A stretch of DNA of 51,767 nt from Flavimaricola sp. (GCA_029255105.1 JAQWWH010000024.1:1-51767); one strand, 5' to 3'; positions 1 to 7,583 are shown, counted from the stretch's first letter. Translations and numbers: made by a program. The notes: generated by a model not told the origin, from the letters alone.

Positions 1-51
1 GGTGGGAAGCGTGCCGTTGTCTACGAATTCGCTGGCATGTGGGGAGAATAA
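1..51 (+). CDS. 3' end of an unidentified CDS (partial)
   Basis: The first bases form an open frame that runs in from outside the window and stops with TAA at 49-51. Its last residues read GGKRAVVYEFAGMWGE. The next gene starts 4 bases later, which suggests one transcription unit. Too little is visible to assign a family. Confidence 0.55.
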   Translation, partial: GGKRAVVYEFAGMWGE

Positions 52-54
52 GAG

Positions 55-384
55 ATGTCTCTGTATCAGAAAATAAACGCCGCACAGAATAACAAAGACA
101 TCGAAGCCTACTTGGACTGCCTCCATGAAGACTTCGTATTTATTCGGCATCAATCTGGAACGAAAGTTAGCAAGTCTGATTGGACACCAACACTGATGAG
201 CATGATGCAGAGCGACTCCCTGTCGTTCAATAATCAAAGATGCCTTTATGAAAACGACGAAATCATGGTCGAACACTCGTTTATGACTTTTCCCGATGGT
301 ACGTCAGAAGCAGTTCTGGTCGTCAATTTCTTGCAAGACGGAAAAATCATCCGGACTGAAACTGGCGCGACACCCATTAAGTAA
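55..384 (+). CDS. SnoaL-like / NTF2-fold small protein
   Basis: This 109-residue protein resembles the SnoaL-like (NTF2-fold) group: it starts with a helical LYQKINAAQNNKDIEAYLDC segment, followed by HEDFVF and later short beta-rich stretches. Proteins of this fold can be isomerases, hydrolases or plain ligand binders, so no reaction is assigned. It is paralogous to the gene at 1045-1383: both share RCLYE, FP(D/N)G and a C-terminal ETG(A/S)T(P/S)IK. The start is the ATG just after a GGGGAGAATAAGAG purine-rich stretch. Base composition is clearly more AT-rich than the rest of the window, suggesting transfer. Confidence 0.8.
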   Translation: MSLYQKINAAQNNKDIEAYLDCLHEDFVFIRHQSGTKVSKSDWTPTLMSMMQSDSLSFNNQRCLYENDEIMVEHSFMTFPDGTSEAVLVVNFLQDGKIIRTETGATPIK

Positions 385-413
385 TTTTTCCAACATATAG
401 AGAGATACAATTC

Positions 414-743
414 ATGCCTCTGCTAGCGATATGTATGCCGATCTTGCCAGGTAAGATGGAGAAATGGCAAGCGATGATGGATCAGGTGAAGTCTACACCT
501 GAGTTTTCCGAGTCCAGAGAAGCAGCTGGTGTGCACGAAAGAACTTTTGTACAGCGGACACCGGCAGGGGATCTATTGATCATAACTTTAGAAGGTGATG
601 ATCCCGCTGCAAGTTGGACAAAAATCATGGCAACTATGCCTCCTGATTTTGTCGAATTCGCAGCTGACGTTCATGGAGTGGACGTCAACGCACCTCCGCC
701 ACCACTACCCGAATTAATCTTTGACAGCCACGCACACAAATAG
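414..743 (+). CDS. Small dimeric alpha-beta-barrel-like protein
   Basis: A 109-residue protein that opens with a beta strand and then PGKMEKWQAMMDQVKS, a layout seen in small ferredoxin-like or antibiotic-biosynthesis-monooxygenase-like folds (DUF6176-type). A hydrophobic strand LLIITLEGDD follows, and the tail has a proline run at about residues 93-97. It follows the SnoaL-like gene by 29 bases and ATATAGAGAGA precedes its ATG. The SnoaL-like plus barrel-like arrangement recurs at 1045-1664. Function is not known; the fold assignment is tentative. Confidence 0.7.
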   Translation: MPLLAICMPILPGKMEKWQAMMDQVKSTPEFSESREAAGVHERTFVQRTPAGDLLIITLEGDDPAASWTKIMATMPPDFVEFAADVHGVDVNAPPPPLPELIFDSHAHK

Positions 744-1044
744 GGGAGAACATAATGTTATTCATGGCAAAACCTATGCGTGATTAGACGACAGGCCAAG
801 CGGGTGAACCGATACTCCCCCTTTTTTATCAATACGTTAGTAAATTTTGGCAACTATGAAATTTAAACGCATGGATGCCTTTCAAATCGCCTTGAGCGCA
901 AGTCGCTTATGATACTTCCAACGGATCACCTTGAGAAATTTGTTGCTGCTCTTGATCAAAATTTGGAAATGGGAATTTTAAGAGCACACCAGCTAACAAA
1001 AGATGACCGAAAGAATTCAGAAAATTATGCTATGAGAAAACACC
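744..1044. other. AT-rich intergenic stretch with possible gene remnants
   Basis: About 300 bases without a confident gene. A 10-codon frame (MLFMAKPMRD) starts right after GGGGAGAACATA near 755. An 18-codon frame from 855 ends in TGA that overlaps an ATG at 909. No clear promoter, terminator or repeat is visible. The fragments may be remains of a decayed gene. Confidence 0.4.
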
Positions 1045-1058
1045 ATGACGCTTTATGA
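909..1058 (+). CDS. Possible 49-residue small protein
   Basis: An open frame of 49 residues begins MILPTDHLEKFVAALDQ and ends in ALSTOP inside the start of the following SnoaL-like gene, overlapping it by 14 bases. The upstream short frame stops in an ATGA overlap with this ATG, a layout typical of translational coupling. The amphipathic helix-like N-terminus is compatible with a small protein, but no family is recognised, no strong ribosome binding site is seen and it could be a remnant. Confidence 0.25.
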   Translation: MILPTDHLEKFVAALDQNLEMGILRAHQLTKDDRKNSENYAMRKHHDAL

Positions 1059-1383
1059 AAAGTATGCGGGAGCCTGGGAAGCAAGAGACATTGAAATGCT
1101 AGCCTCGCTATGTCATCCGAACCTTGAGATGGTTATGCACTCGTCAGGTTCCGTGATATCTAAGGCAGAGTACATTGCACGCCTTGAGCCACTAATTAAA
1201 AACTTTTTGCCTGAAAATTTGCGCTGCCTGTATGAAAGTGAAAACGTACTAGTAATGCATTTTATTATGCCATTTCCAAATGGATCCAAAGATGCCGTCC
1301 TGTATTATATTGAAAAAAAAGATGGGCTAATTCGAAAAATAGAAACTGGCTCCACGTCAATAAAGCTGAGAAGAAATAAATGA
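1045..1383 (+). CDS. SnoaL-like / NTF2-fold small protein (paralogue)
   Basis: A 112-residue SnoaL-like protein that begins MTLYEKYAGAWEARDIEML, the classic first helix of this fold, followed by HPNLEMVMHSSG and ending KIETGSTSIK. It shares several blocks with the protein at 55-384, so the two are probably duplicates that diverged. The stop overlaps the next start (ATGA at 1380-1383). It is lysine-rich and AT-rich compared with the GC-rich bulk of the window. No catalytic activity can be assigned. Confidence 0.8.
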   Translation: MTLYEKYAGAWEARDIEMLASLCHPNLEMVMHSSGSVISKAEYIARLEPLIKNFLPENLRCLYESENVLVMHFIMPFPNGSKDAVLYYIEKKDGLIRKIETGSTSIKLRRNK

Positions 1384-1664
1384 CCAGAAAGCTATCAATA
1401 GTGCGCTTCAAACCTAAACCTGAATGTTTTGATGAATTCTTGCAGAATATCCAGGCCTGGCAATCGCAAATTCACTCAGATAACGACCATCTGCTTATGC
1501 GTACCAATGAGGAAGTAGTCGCAGTAGTAGTGAGAGATAGCGAAATGCTTCAAGAGAATATCCAACGCGGCGTGGCTTGGTTGGATAGCCAAAGACCACT
1601 CTTGCAGGAATATAATGAAGTCGACCGACACACGCTGCCCATGACAGGTGACTTGGTAGTATAG
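1380..1664 (+). CDS. Small barrel-like protein paired with SnoaL-like gene
   Basis: A 94-residue protein with alternating strand and helix pattern: RKLSIVRFKPKPECFDEFLQ, then AVVVRDSEMLQ and a C-terminal LLQEYNEVDRHTLP. This is compatible with a small dimeric alpha-beta barrel, the same general layout as the product of 414-743, but identity is low. It is coupled to the upstream SnoaL-like gene by an ATGA overlap, so both are probably made together. No known family is confidently recognised. Confidence 0.7.
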   Translation: MTRKLSIVRFKPKPECFDEFLQNIQAWQSQIHSDNDHLLMRTNEEVVAVVVRDSEMLQENIQRGVAWLDSQRPLLQEYNEVDRHTLPMTGDLVV

Positions 1665-1772
1665 TTGTACCTAGTTGCGTAAGTGTCTCATCATGGCCAA
1701 GCAGCTTATTGAAGTGAACCCAATTCCAATAAAGCCTGTGTCCCCAACCATGTTACCCCAAAATTCCGCCGA

Positions 1773-1891
1773 CACAGTGTCCCCAACAAAGTGTTTGAAC
1801 CAAAAACTGAAAACACAGTGTTAGCAACACTGCGCGCTACACATTGTTCCCTGTTCTTACCCCAACACAGCATCCAGTAACTTCACAGTGT
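1773..1891. repeat. Three dispersed CACAGTGT words
   Basis: Exact CACAGTGT at 1773-1780, 1814-1821 and 1884-1891. Two copies sit inside larger near-palindromes (GACACAGTGTC and AACACAGTGTT). Related CACAGCG and CACTGTCC words follow. Iterated short sites near a tRNA end are reminiscent of arm-type recombinase sites or repressor clusters; which, if either, is not known. Confidence 0.5.
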
Positions 1892-1962
1892 TCACCACAG
1901 CGATTCCACTCACTGTCCAGCCCCAAAACACGGCAAAAAGTGTGTGTTTGGTGTGTTTTTGA

Positions 1963-1985
1963 ATTACACACGCACAGCGTGTAAT
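1963..1985. repeat. Inverted repeat ATTACAC-N9-GTGTAAT
   Basis: Perfect 7-bp arms separated by 9 bases, about 35 bases from the tRNA-Phe 3' end. It could bind a protein or mark a junction. No T-run follows, so it is not a typical terminator. Confidence 0.5.
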
Positions 1986-2020
1986 ATCAAAACCTAAACC
2001 ACTGTTTTATTTGTTAAAAG

Positions 2021-2095
2021 TGGTGCCCGGGGGCGGAATCGAACCACCGACACGAGGATTTTCAATCCACTGCTCTACCCCTGAGCTACCCGGGC
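2021..2095 (-). tRNA. tRNA-Phe (GAA)
   Basis: On the minus strand the sequence folds as a full cloverleaf: acceptor GCCCGGG/CCCGGGC, D-arm GCTC...GAGC, anticodon loop TTGAAAA giving GAA (phenylalanine), T-arm GGTGG-TTCGATT-CCGCC, and an encoded CCA end at 2021-2023. The anticodon stem has one T-T mismatch (second pair), otherwise all stems pair. The AT-rich segment at 1-2020 starts directly at its 3' end, the usual side for integration of genomic islands. Confidence 0.97.
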
Positions 2096-2103
2096 ACGGG
2101 AGG

Positions 2104-2123
2104 CGGGCTGATTGATCAGCCCG
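2104..2123. terminator. Hairpin CGGGCTGA-TTGA-TCAGCCCG
   Basis: A perfect 8-bp stem with a 4-base loop lies between the end of the metallo-hydrolase operon (2206) and tRNA-Phe. It is downstream of the operon on the minus strand and may end it. No T-run follows, so factor-independent termination is uncertain. Confidence 0.4.
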
Positions 2124-2205
2124 TCGGGTTGCAGCGTTCTAGGCGAGGCGGCGTGGGGTGTCCAGAGCCTTTCGCCATGAAATTGCGCCAATATGTGCCA
2201 GTCCG

Positions 2206-2934
2206 TCAGGCATCATGTTCGCGCAGCCATGTCTCGATCATCTCTTGCAGACGTGCACCCGAAAAACTGGGGAAATGGCCCCCGTGAACGACCCTGACAG
2301 GCAGGCTCAGCAACCGCCGCATGGACCGGACGTAATCTTGGGCATCGGCGTGGTAGGTATCCTCGATCAGCGGGCCATCGTAGACGATATCGCCCGAGAA
2401 GAGGAGGCCCGTCGAGGCCTCCCACAGGGCGATGCCGCCGGGTGAGTGGCCGGGGGTATGGATGACCTCAAAGGCCCGGTCGCCCGTCGAGATCACCTCG
2501 CCGTCCTCCAGAAGCCGGGTCGCGGGGGCCGGCGTCACCTCATATCGCGCCGAGACATAGGGTTCGGGCGGCAGGGTGTCGAAGATGTCGTCCGTCACAT
2601 AGGGATCGGCCAGAACGGCCTTCCGCTCGGGGTTGGCCATCAGATCGGCCTCGAGCCGGTGGACGGCCCGGTGGTCGAATTCGTGATGGCACCCGATGTG
2701 GTCAAAATGTGTATGGCTCGCCACCGCCAGAAGCGGCCGTTCCGTCACCAGTGGCACCCAGTCCCGCAACGACACCACGCCCATTCCGCTGTCGACCAGA
2801 AGGTCGCCTTCGGAGGACCGGATGTGCCAGCAATTACACCGGTAGAAGGGCTGGATGTGCGGCTCGTCGATCAGGGTGACGCCGTCGCCCATCGGCGTTG
2901 TGCGCCACCAATCCTCTGGCTTGGCTCGGATCAT
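2206..2934 (-). CDS. MBL-fold metallo-hydrolase
   Basis: A 242-residue metallo-beta-lactamase-fold protein. The zinc-binding motif HTHFDH is at residues 74-79. A later HTPGHSPGG block, SGDIVYDG and a C-terminal HGGHFPSFSG supply the remaining metal ligands expected for a two-zinc hydrolase. There is no signal peptide, so it acts in the cytoplasm. Lactonases, glyoxalase II-like thioesterases and phosphodiesterases share this layout, so the substrate is not known. It is the last gene of the importer operon: its start overlaps the stop of the ATPase gene (2931-2934), indicating coupled translation and a role linked to the imported compound. Confidence 0.9.
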   Translation of the reverse strand: MIRAKPEDWWRTTPMGDGVTLIDEPHIQPFYRCNCWHIRSSEGDLLVDSGMGVVSLRDWVPLVTERPLLAVASHTHFDHIGCHHEFDHRAVHRLEADLMANPERKAVLADPYVTDDIFDTLPPEPYVSARYEVTPAPATRLLEDGEVISTGDRAFEVIHTPGHSPGGIALWEASTGLLFSGDIVYDGPLIEDTYHADAQDYVRSMRRLLSLPVRVVHGGHFPSFSGARLQEMIETWLREHDA

Positions 2935-3956
2935 TGGGTCCCTCCTGGAAGGACGGTCAGATGGTCGGGGTCGATCCCCAGCGCGATGCTTTGCCCCGGC
3001 TCTGCCGTGACGGTCAGCGGCAGGTGGGCCAGCAGGGTCACACCGGCAAGGGACACCCGGACCCGCCGGTGTCCGCCCTGGAACACCGTCTCAAGCACCT
3101 GTGCCGTGCCGACGCCCATTGGCGCATCGGGCCGCAGGTGTTCGGGCCGCAGGCAAAGCGTTACAGGCCCCTGCCCCTCGGCCGGCAAAGGCCCAAGGGC
3201 TGTCGCGGCTGTACCCCCCTGTGCCTCGCCGGTCAGAAAGTTCATCTCGCCCAGAAAAGACGCCGCAAATCGGCTGGCAGGGGCGCGGTAGACCCGTTCG
3301 GGCGGGCCAACATCCTCGATCCGGCCGCCGTTCATAACGACGATCCTGTCGGCGATGGCCATCGCCTCTTCCTGATCATGGGTGACATGGACGAAGGTGG
3401 CGCCCACCTTGGACTGGATCGCCTTAAGTTCTTCCTGCATCGACCGCCGCAGGTTGAGGTCGAGCGCCCCTAGGGGTTCGTCAAGCAAGAGGACATCGGG
3501 CTGCACCGCCAACGCCCGGGCCAACGCCACCCGTTGCCGTTGTCCGCCCGACAGTTGCGCCGGGCGCCGGTCCCCTGCCCCGGACAGGCCGACAAGCTCC
3601 AGCATCTCATCGGCGCGGGCGTTCCTATCGGCCCGTCCCTGCCCCCGCATCCGCAGGCCAAAGCCCACGTTGTCGCGCAGCGTCATATGGGGAAACAGGG
3701 CATAGTCTTGAAACACGGTCGTGGTGGGCCGGTCGGCGGCAGGGACGCCAACCATGTCCCGCCCACCGATCCGGATCGCGCCCGAGGTCGGATCGGCAAA
3801 GCCGCCGATGATGTTCAAAAGCGTGGTCTTGCCGCAACCCGACGGTCCAAGCAGCACGCAGTATTCCCCCGCCTCGACTGTCAGGTTGACGCTGTCCAGC
3901 GCCAGCGAGGGGCCAAACACTTTGGCCGCGTTCTCAATCTCGATCCGTGCCGTCAT
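2931..3956 (-). CDS. ABC transporter ATP-binding protein, PotA type
   Basis: The 341-residue ATPase energises the importer encoded just upstream. Walker A GPSGCGKT is at residues 37-44, the signature LSGGQRQRVALARAL near 135, Walker B with VLLLDEPLGALD near 155, and the switch histidine in VTHDQEEAM. A C-terminal extension of about 100 residues matches the TOBE regulatory domain of the spermidine/putrescine and iron(III) subfamily. It overlaps both neighbours by 4 bases (2931-2934 and 3953-3956). The substrate is set by the binding protein at 5574-6623. Confidence 0.95.
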   Translation of the reverse strand: MTARIEIENAAKVFGPSLALDSVNLTVEAGEYCVLLGPSGCGKTTLLNIIGGFADPTSGAIRIGGRDMVGVPAADRPTTTVFQDYALFPHMTLRDNVGFGLRMRGQGRADRNARADEMLELVGLSGAGDRRPAQLSGGQRQRVALARALAVQPDVLLLDEPLGALDLNLRRSMQEELKAIQSKVGATFVHVTHDQEEAMAIADRIVVMNGGRIEDVGPPERVYRAPASRFAASFLGEMNFLTGEAQGGTAATALGPLPAEGQGPVTLCLRPEHLRPDAPMGVGTAQVLETVFQGGHRRVRVSLAGVTLLAHLPLTVTAEPGQSIALGIDPDHLTVLPGGTQ

Positions 3957-4723
3957 TTGCGCCGCGCCAGTGTAAGTTCAAAGGAAAGGATCGCCAGCGC
4001 CGAGACAAGGAAAACAAGGCTGCCGATGGCGTTGGTTTTGGGGTTCAGGCCAGACCGCAACAGCGACCAGATCTCGACCGGCAAGGTCACGTCGAAGCGC
4101 GACAAGAGGAAGGCTATGATGAATTCGTCCCAGGAAAAGGTGACCGACAGCAGAAACGCAGCGATCAGCGCGGGCAGGATCATCGGGGCGGTGACAAGGG
4201 TCATCACCCGGAATTCGCCTGCCCCGAGGTCACGGGCGGCACGTTCAGCGCTCACCTGCGCCTCACCCAGAGCCGCGGCACAGATGGCAAAGCACAGCGG
4301 CGTGTTGATGACGACATGGCCCGCCGCCACCGTCCAGAGGGACTTGGACAGGCCCATCAGGTTGAAGCTGGCCAAAAGGCCCAGCCCGATCACCAGATAG
4401 CTGACCGACAAAGGCGCCATGAGCGCGCCCCGCAGGGCCGTCACACCGGGCAATCGCGCAGTGGCAAAGGCGCGGGCTGCCAGAAAGCCAAGGGTCAGCG
4501 CCACCAGAGAGGAGGCCACCGCCACCAAAAGCGAATTGCCAAGGGCGGCCATCAGGTCGCCGTCCCCCAGCACCTCTTGATGCCAGCGCAGTGAAAAGCC
4601 TTGAAACGGTGGAATGGGAAAACGCCCGTCCTGAAACGAGAACAGGACAAGCACGCCGACAGGCAGAAAGATAAAGCCGTACAGCAGGATCATGTAGAGG
4701 GCGCAGGCCAGATAGCGGGTCAT
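3953..4723 (-). CDS. ABC transporter permease, PotC type
   Basis: This 256-residue inner-membrane permease has about six hydrophobic helices, starting with LYMILLYGFIFLPVGVLVLF. The cytoplasmic coupling loop carries the EAA-type motif around AARDLGAGEFRVMTLVTAPM. The start is the ATG at 4723 that overlaps the stop of the partner permease (ATGA at 4720-4723); a longer upstream reading frame exists but is antisense-like noise. Together with the gene at 4720-5577 it should form the heterodimeric membrane channel of a polyamine-type importer. Confidence 0.92.
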   Translation of the reverse strand: MTRYLACALYMILLYGFIFLPVGVLVLFSFQDGRFPIPPFQGFSLRWHQEVLGDGDLMAALGNSLLVAVASSLVALTLGFLAARAFATARLPGVTALRGALMAPLSVSYLVIGLGLLASFNLMGLSKSLWTVAAGHVVINTPLCFAICAAALGEAQVSAERAARDLGAGEFRVMTLVTAPMILPALIAAFLLSVTFSWDEFIIAFLLSRFDVTLPVEIWSLLRSGLNPKTNAIGSLVFLVSALAILSFELTLARRK

Positions 4724-5577
4724 CGCACCACCTTCATCCAGCGGGCCATGCCCAGATAGGCCAGCGTCACAGCCAACATCAGGATGATCGACAAGGCCGC
4801 CGCCATCGGCAGGTCTGCCCGGCGTCCGATCTGCAACATGATCAGTTGTGGCAGCGCAAGGTCGTTGCCACCGCCAAGGATCTGAGGGGTGACATAGTCC
4901 CCGATACACAGTGCAAAGGTAAGGAAAGCCCCCACCATGACACCCGGTAACGTCAGGGGGAGGACGATCAGCCGGAACGTGGCAAAGGCCCCTGCCCCAA
5001 GGTCCGCCGCCGCCCGCCGCAGGTTGGGCGGCATCTGAACGAGGCTGGCGTAGATCGACAGGGTCAGCAGCATGGTGAAAAAGTGGGTAAAGCCGATCAC
5101 CGTCGCCGCCCGGCTGTTGGCGAGATCCAGCGGACCGAGGCCCACGGCCCCCAGCCAGTCGTTCAGCACCCCGCTTTTGGCCAGAACAAGGCTCCATGCG
5201 TAAGAGCGCACGACGTATGAGGTCCAGAACGGGATGACGGCAAGGGCAAGGGCCAGCCTGCGGAACCGCTCGGGGATTTCTTCGGCGATGATCCAGGCTA
5301 GCGGATAGGCCAGCAGGACGCTCAGGATCGTGACAGTGACCGTAATCTCAAGTGAGTTGGTCAGCGCCTGGATATAGGCGGGGTTGGCGAGGAAATTGGC
5401 GTAATTGCCAAGGTCCCAGGTCGCCTCCAGCCCCACGTCGGTTCTTTGCCACAGGCTGAGGACCGCCATGGTGCCAAAGGGCAGGATGAAAAAGGCCAGC
5501 GTCCAGATCAATGCCGGCGCGGCGAGCCACCAGGCCCGCCGCGTCGCGCGTGTCTCGATGCTGGCCCTCTGGCTCAA
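4720..5577 (-). CDS. ABC transporter permease, PotB type (TTG start)
   Basis: A 285-residue permease with a first membrane helix around APALIWTLAFFILPFGTMAV and the EAA loop AADLGAGAFATFRLIVLPLT. I place the start at TTG 5577, which overlaps the TGA of the binding-protein gene (TTGA, 5574-5577). This matches the coupled starts in the rest of the operon, and no ATG lies in a sensible place. It pairs with the PotC-type permease downstream. Confidence 0.88.
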   Translation of the reverse strand: MSQRASIETRATRRAWWLAAPALIWTLAFFILPFGTMAVLSLWQRTDVGLEATWDLGNYANFLANPAYIQALTNSLEITVTVTILSVLLAYPLAWIIAEEIPERFRRLALALAVIPFWTSYVVRSYAWSLVLAKSGVLNDWLGAVGLGPLDLANSRAATVIGFTHFFTMLLTLSIYASLVQMPPNLRRAAADLGAGAFATFRLIVLPLTLPGVMVGAFLTFALCIGDYVTPQILGGGNDLALPQLIMLQIGRRADLPMAAALSIILMLAVTLAYLGMARWMKVVR

Positions 5578-6623
5578 CGGGCGAGGAACCGGGTCCAGAC
5601 GTCCTGCATGGCGGCGTCCAGCTCGGCATCCGGGGCGGGATAAAGCTGGGCGCGGGCAAGGTAGCTTGCCTGATCGTCCCAGCGCAGGGCCCGCTTCTGG
5701 TCGTCGGTCAGGACGTCGGCTGCGGCTGCGTTGGCCGGCATCGCCCAGTAGCAGGACGAGGTGGCAAGGGCGGCCTGCCCTTCGGGGCTGAGGACGTATT
5801 TCACGAACTCCTGTGCCAGATCGGGTTGGGCGCTGTCTGCAAAGACGCCGATGGACTGGGACCAGCGGACGGCCCCCTGCTCGGGGATGATCCAGTCGAG
5901 GTTGGGCAGGTCGGCGGTCAGGCCAGCGGTGACCCATTCGCCGCCGCCCACGAGGATGTCGACTTCACCGGTTGCAATCGCGGTTTGCGACGCGACCACT
6001 TCGCCGACGCTGGAGGCGGAATCCTTCAGCGCCAGAAGCGCCTCTTCGATGGCGGGCAGGTCGTCCATGCTGAGCGTCGCGGTGTCCATGCCAAGGCCCA
6101 CGGCAATCATGCCCATGACCGGCAGGTAGTAGTCATAGACTGCCAGCTGGCCTGCAAAGTCGCCGGACCACAGGCGGGTCATGTCGGCCATATCCTCGGC
6201 CGTGAACACCTCAGAGTTGAAGGACACAGTGTTGTAGCCGTACTTTTCGGAAATAGCGTAGGTGACACCGTCGATGACGTGGTTCTCTTCCATCACCAGT
6301 TCGGGGAACAGAGTGTCATACGGCAGCTCGTCGGTGTTTAGGGGGCCAAGGATGCCTGCGGCCACTACGCGGGGCACGTCGATGCCATCGACAACCAGCA
6401 CATCCCAGTCGCCGGGCTGCGAGGTCTCGATCAGGCTGAGGGCGGCGCCGGTACCTTCGTATTCCTTGAGTTTGACGGTGACGCCAAACTCTTCCTCGAA
6501 GGGGGCGACAAAGCTGGCGTCGGTGTGGTCGCACCAGACCAGTGCGTTCAGCTCCTGAGACAGGGCGGCATTGGCAAGGCAGGTCGAGCCGACAAGGGCC
6601 GCAAGAAGGTTCGTCTTGGTCAT
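5574..6623 (-). CDS. Periplasmic binding protein, PotD/spermidine-putrescine type
   Basis: The 349-residue protein has an N-terminal signal peptide (about residues 1-22, ending ANAALSQ) and the extracellular-binding-protein layout of PotD: an early NALVWCDHTDASFVAPFEEE strand and helix, then VVDGIDVPRVVAAG, and LVGGGEWVTAGL in the second lobe. It should capture a small, probably cationic, ligand and deliver it to the coupled permeases. It lies 39 bases downstream of an amidinotransferase-like gene, hinting at a guanidino compound or polyamine, but the ligand cannot be read from the sequence. Confidence 0.92.
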   Translation of the reverse strand: MTKTNLLAALVGSTCLANAALSQELNALVWCDHTDASFVAPFEEEFGVTVKLKEYEGTGAALSLIETSQPGDWDVLVVDGIDVPRVVAAGILGPLNTDELPYDTLFPELVMEENHVIDGVTYAISEKYGYNTVSFNSEVFTAEDMADMTRLWSGDFAGQLAVYDYYLPVMGMIAVGLGMDTATLSMDDLPAIEEALLALKDSASSVGEVVASQTAIATGEVDILVGGGEWVTAGLTADLPNLDWIIPEQGAVRWSQSIGVFADSAQPDLAQEFVKYVLSPEGQAALATSSCYWAMPANAAAADVLTDDQKRALRWDDQASYLARAQLYPAPDAELDAAMQDVWTRFLAR

Positions 6624-6662
6624 GATAGTCTCCCTGATGTTTTCAACGATGATAGGGCGCGT

Positions 6663-7583
6663 CTAGTCCGGGTCACGGGCCAGCGGCATGGTCATGCAAT
6701 GGGCCGATCCGCCACCATGAGCGAACAGGCGCAGTTCGGGGTCGTAGACGGTGATACCTTGCGCCCGCAGGGCGGCATTGACGGTGATGGAATGGCGCGG
6801 GCTCAGCACCCTGTCATTGCCAAGGGCCAAAAGGTTGCACCCCATGTCGGCCATGGCGTCACGGTAGCTGACCGGCAGCACCTCGATCCCGTTGGCGGCA
6901 AGCCATGTCAGAAACTCGGGCGGCAGCGCATCAAGGCAGGCGAGCGCAAGCCCCGGCGTCACCATGCAAAAGATCACGTCCAGATGCAGGAAATGGTCGT
7001 CAAAGGGCACAAGGATCACGTCCCAGCCTTCGGCGCGTAGCCAGTCGGCGTATTGGGTCGCCCCTTCCACACTTGTCCGCCCACCCGACGTGCCGATGGC
7101 GGCAAGTCCCGGCCGGATCAGGTGGATGTCCCCGCCTTCGACGGTTCCATGGGTGGCCATGTGCCAAAAAGTCTGACCGTAGAAATCGAGAATGGCGGCA
7201 TATTCGCCCCGCCGTTGCGGCATCGCCAGCATCGTCAGAACCGGCCCACCCGGCGACACCTGCGAACTGTCGCGGGTGTAGACCTGATAACTAAGGGCCG
7301 GATCGGGGGTCAGGTAGTGGCAGTTCACCCCAGCCTCTGACAGGGCTGCCTCAAATTCGGAATACTCCGCCATCAACGCCTGACGGTCGAGAGGTCGGCC
7401 CGCGCTGATCGTGGCCCGCGCAATCGCGTTGGTGGGGATCCAGTTGTAATGGTCGGGCCGGCACAACAAGACTTCGGTCAGGCGGCCGGTTTCCGTGGCC
7501 ACCTTCCAGACGGGCGATTCGGGTGTGGATTGCATGTTCATGAGGTCAGTTTGTCCGCAATCGTGCTCTGGAAAAAGGGGCAT
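6663..7583 (-). CDS. Amidinotransferase/DDAH-family hydrolase
   Basis: This 306-residue protein belongs to the guanidine-modifying superfamily (arginine deiminase, dimethylarginine dimethylaminohydrolase, amidinotransferase). Visible landmarks are YTRDSS near residue 102, EGGDIHL near 149, the histidine in FLHLDVIF near 199, and the nucleophile Cys296 in GGGSAHCMTMPL near the C-terminus. Enzymes of the DDAH branch cleave guanidino groups through a covalent thiouronium intermediate. ATG 7583 is used here; the internal MNM at about 7541 is an alternative start. It heads the importer operon and is divergent from a LysR gene, which suggests uptake and hydrolysis of one guanidino-type substrate. 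Confidence 0.85.
   Translation of the reverse strand: MPLFPEHDCGQTDLMNMQSTPESPVWKVATETGRLTEVLLCRPDHYNWIPTNAIARATISAGRPLDRQALMAEYSEFEAALSEAGVNCHYLTPDPALSYQVYTRDSSQVSPGGPVLTMLAMPQRRGEYAAILDFYGQTFWHMATHGTVEGGDIHLIRPGLAAIGTSGGRTSVEGATQYADWLRAEGWDVILVPFDDHFLHLDVIFCMVTPGLALACLDALPPEFLTWLAANGIEVLPVSYRDAMADMGCNLLALGNDRVLSPRHSITVNAALRAQGITVYDPELRLFAHGGGSAHCMTMPLARDPD

Larger units (their letters stand above)
1665..2020. other. Non-coding tract between island genes and tRNA-Phe
   Basis: About 355 bases with no convincing gene. The tract is rich in CA/GT words. CACAGTGT occurs at 1773-1780, 1814-1821 and 1884-1891; GTGTCCCCAAC occurs at 1738-1748 and 1777-1787; and a perfect 7-bp inverted repeat ATTACAC/GTGTAAT lies at 1963-1985. 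It abuts the 3' end of tRNA-Phe. It may be the regulatory or recombination end of an integrated element. Confidence 0.6.

Noticed and set aside
1..2020. Prophage or insertion sequence
   Set aside because: No transposase, integrase or phage structural gene and no terminal inverted repeats are visible in the AT-rich part.
2446..4594. Several long plus-strand frames opposite the ABC importer genes
   Set aside because: They mirror the codon pattern of the real minus-strand genes and contain no domain motifs.
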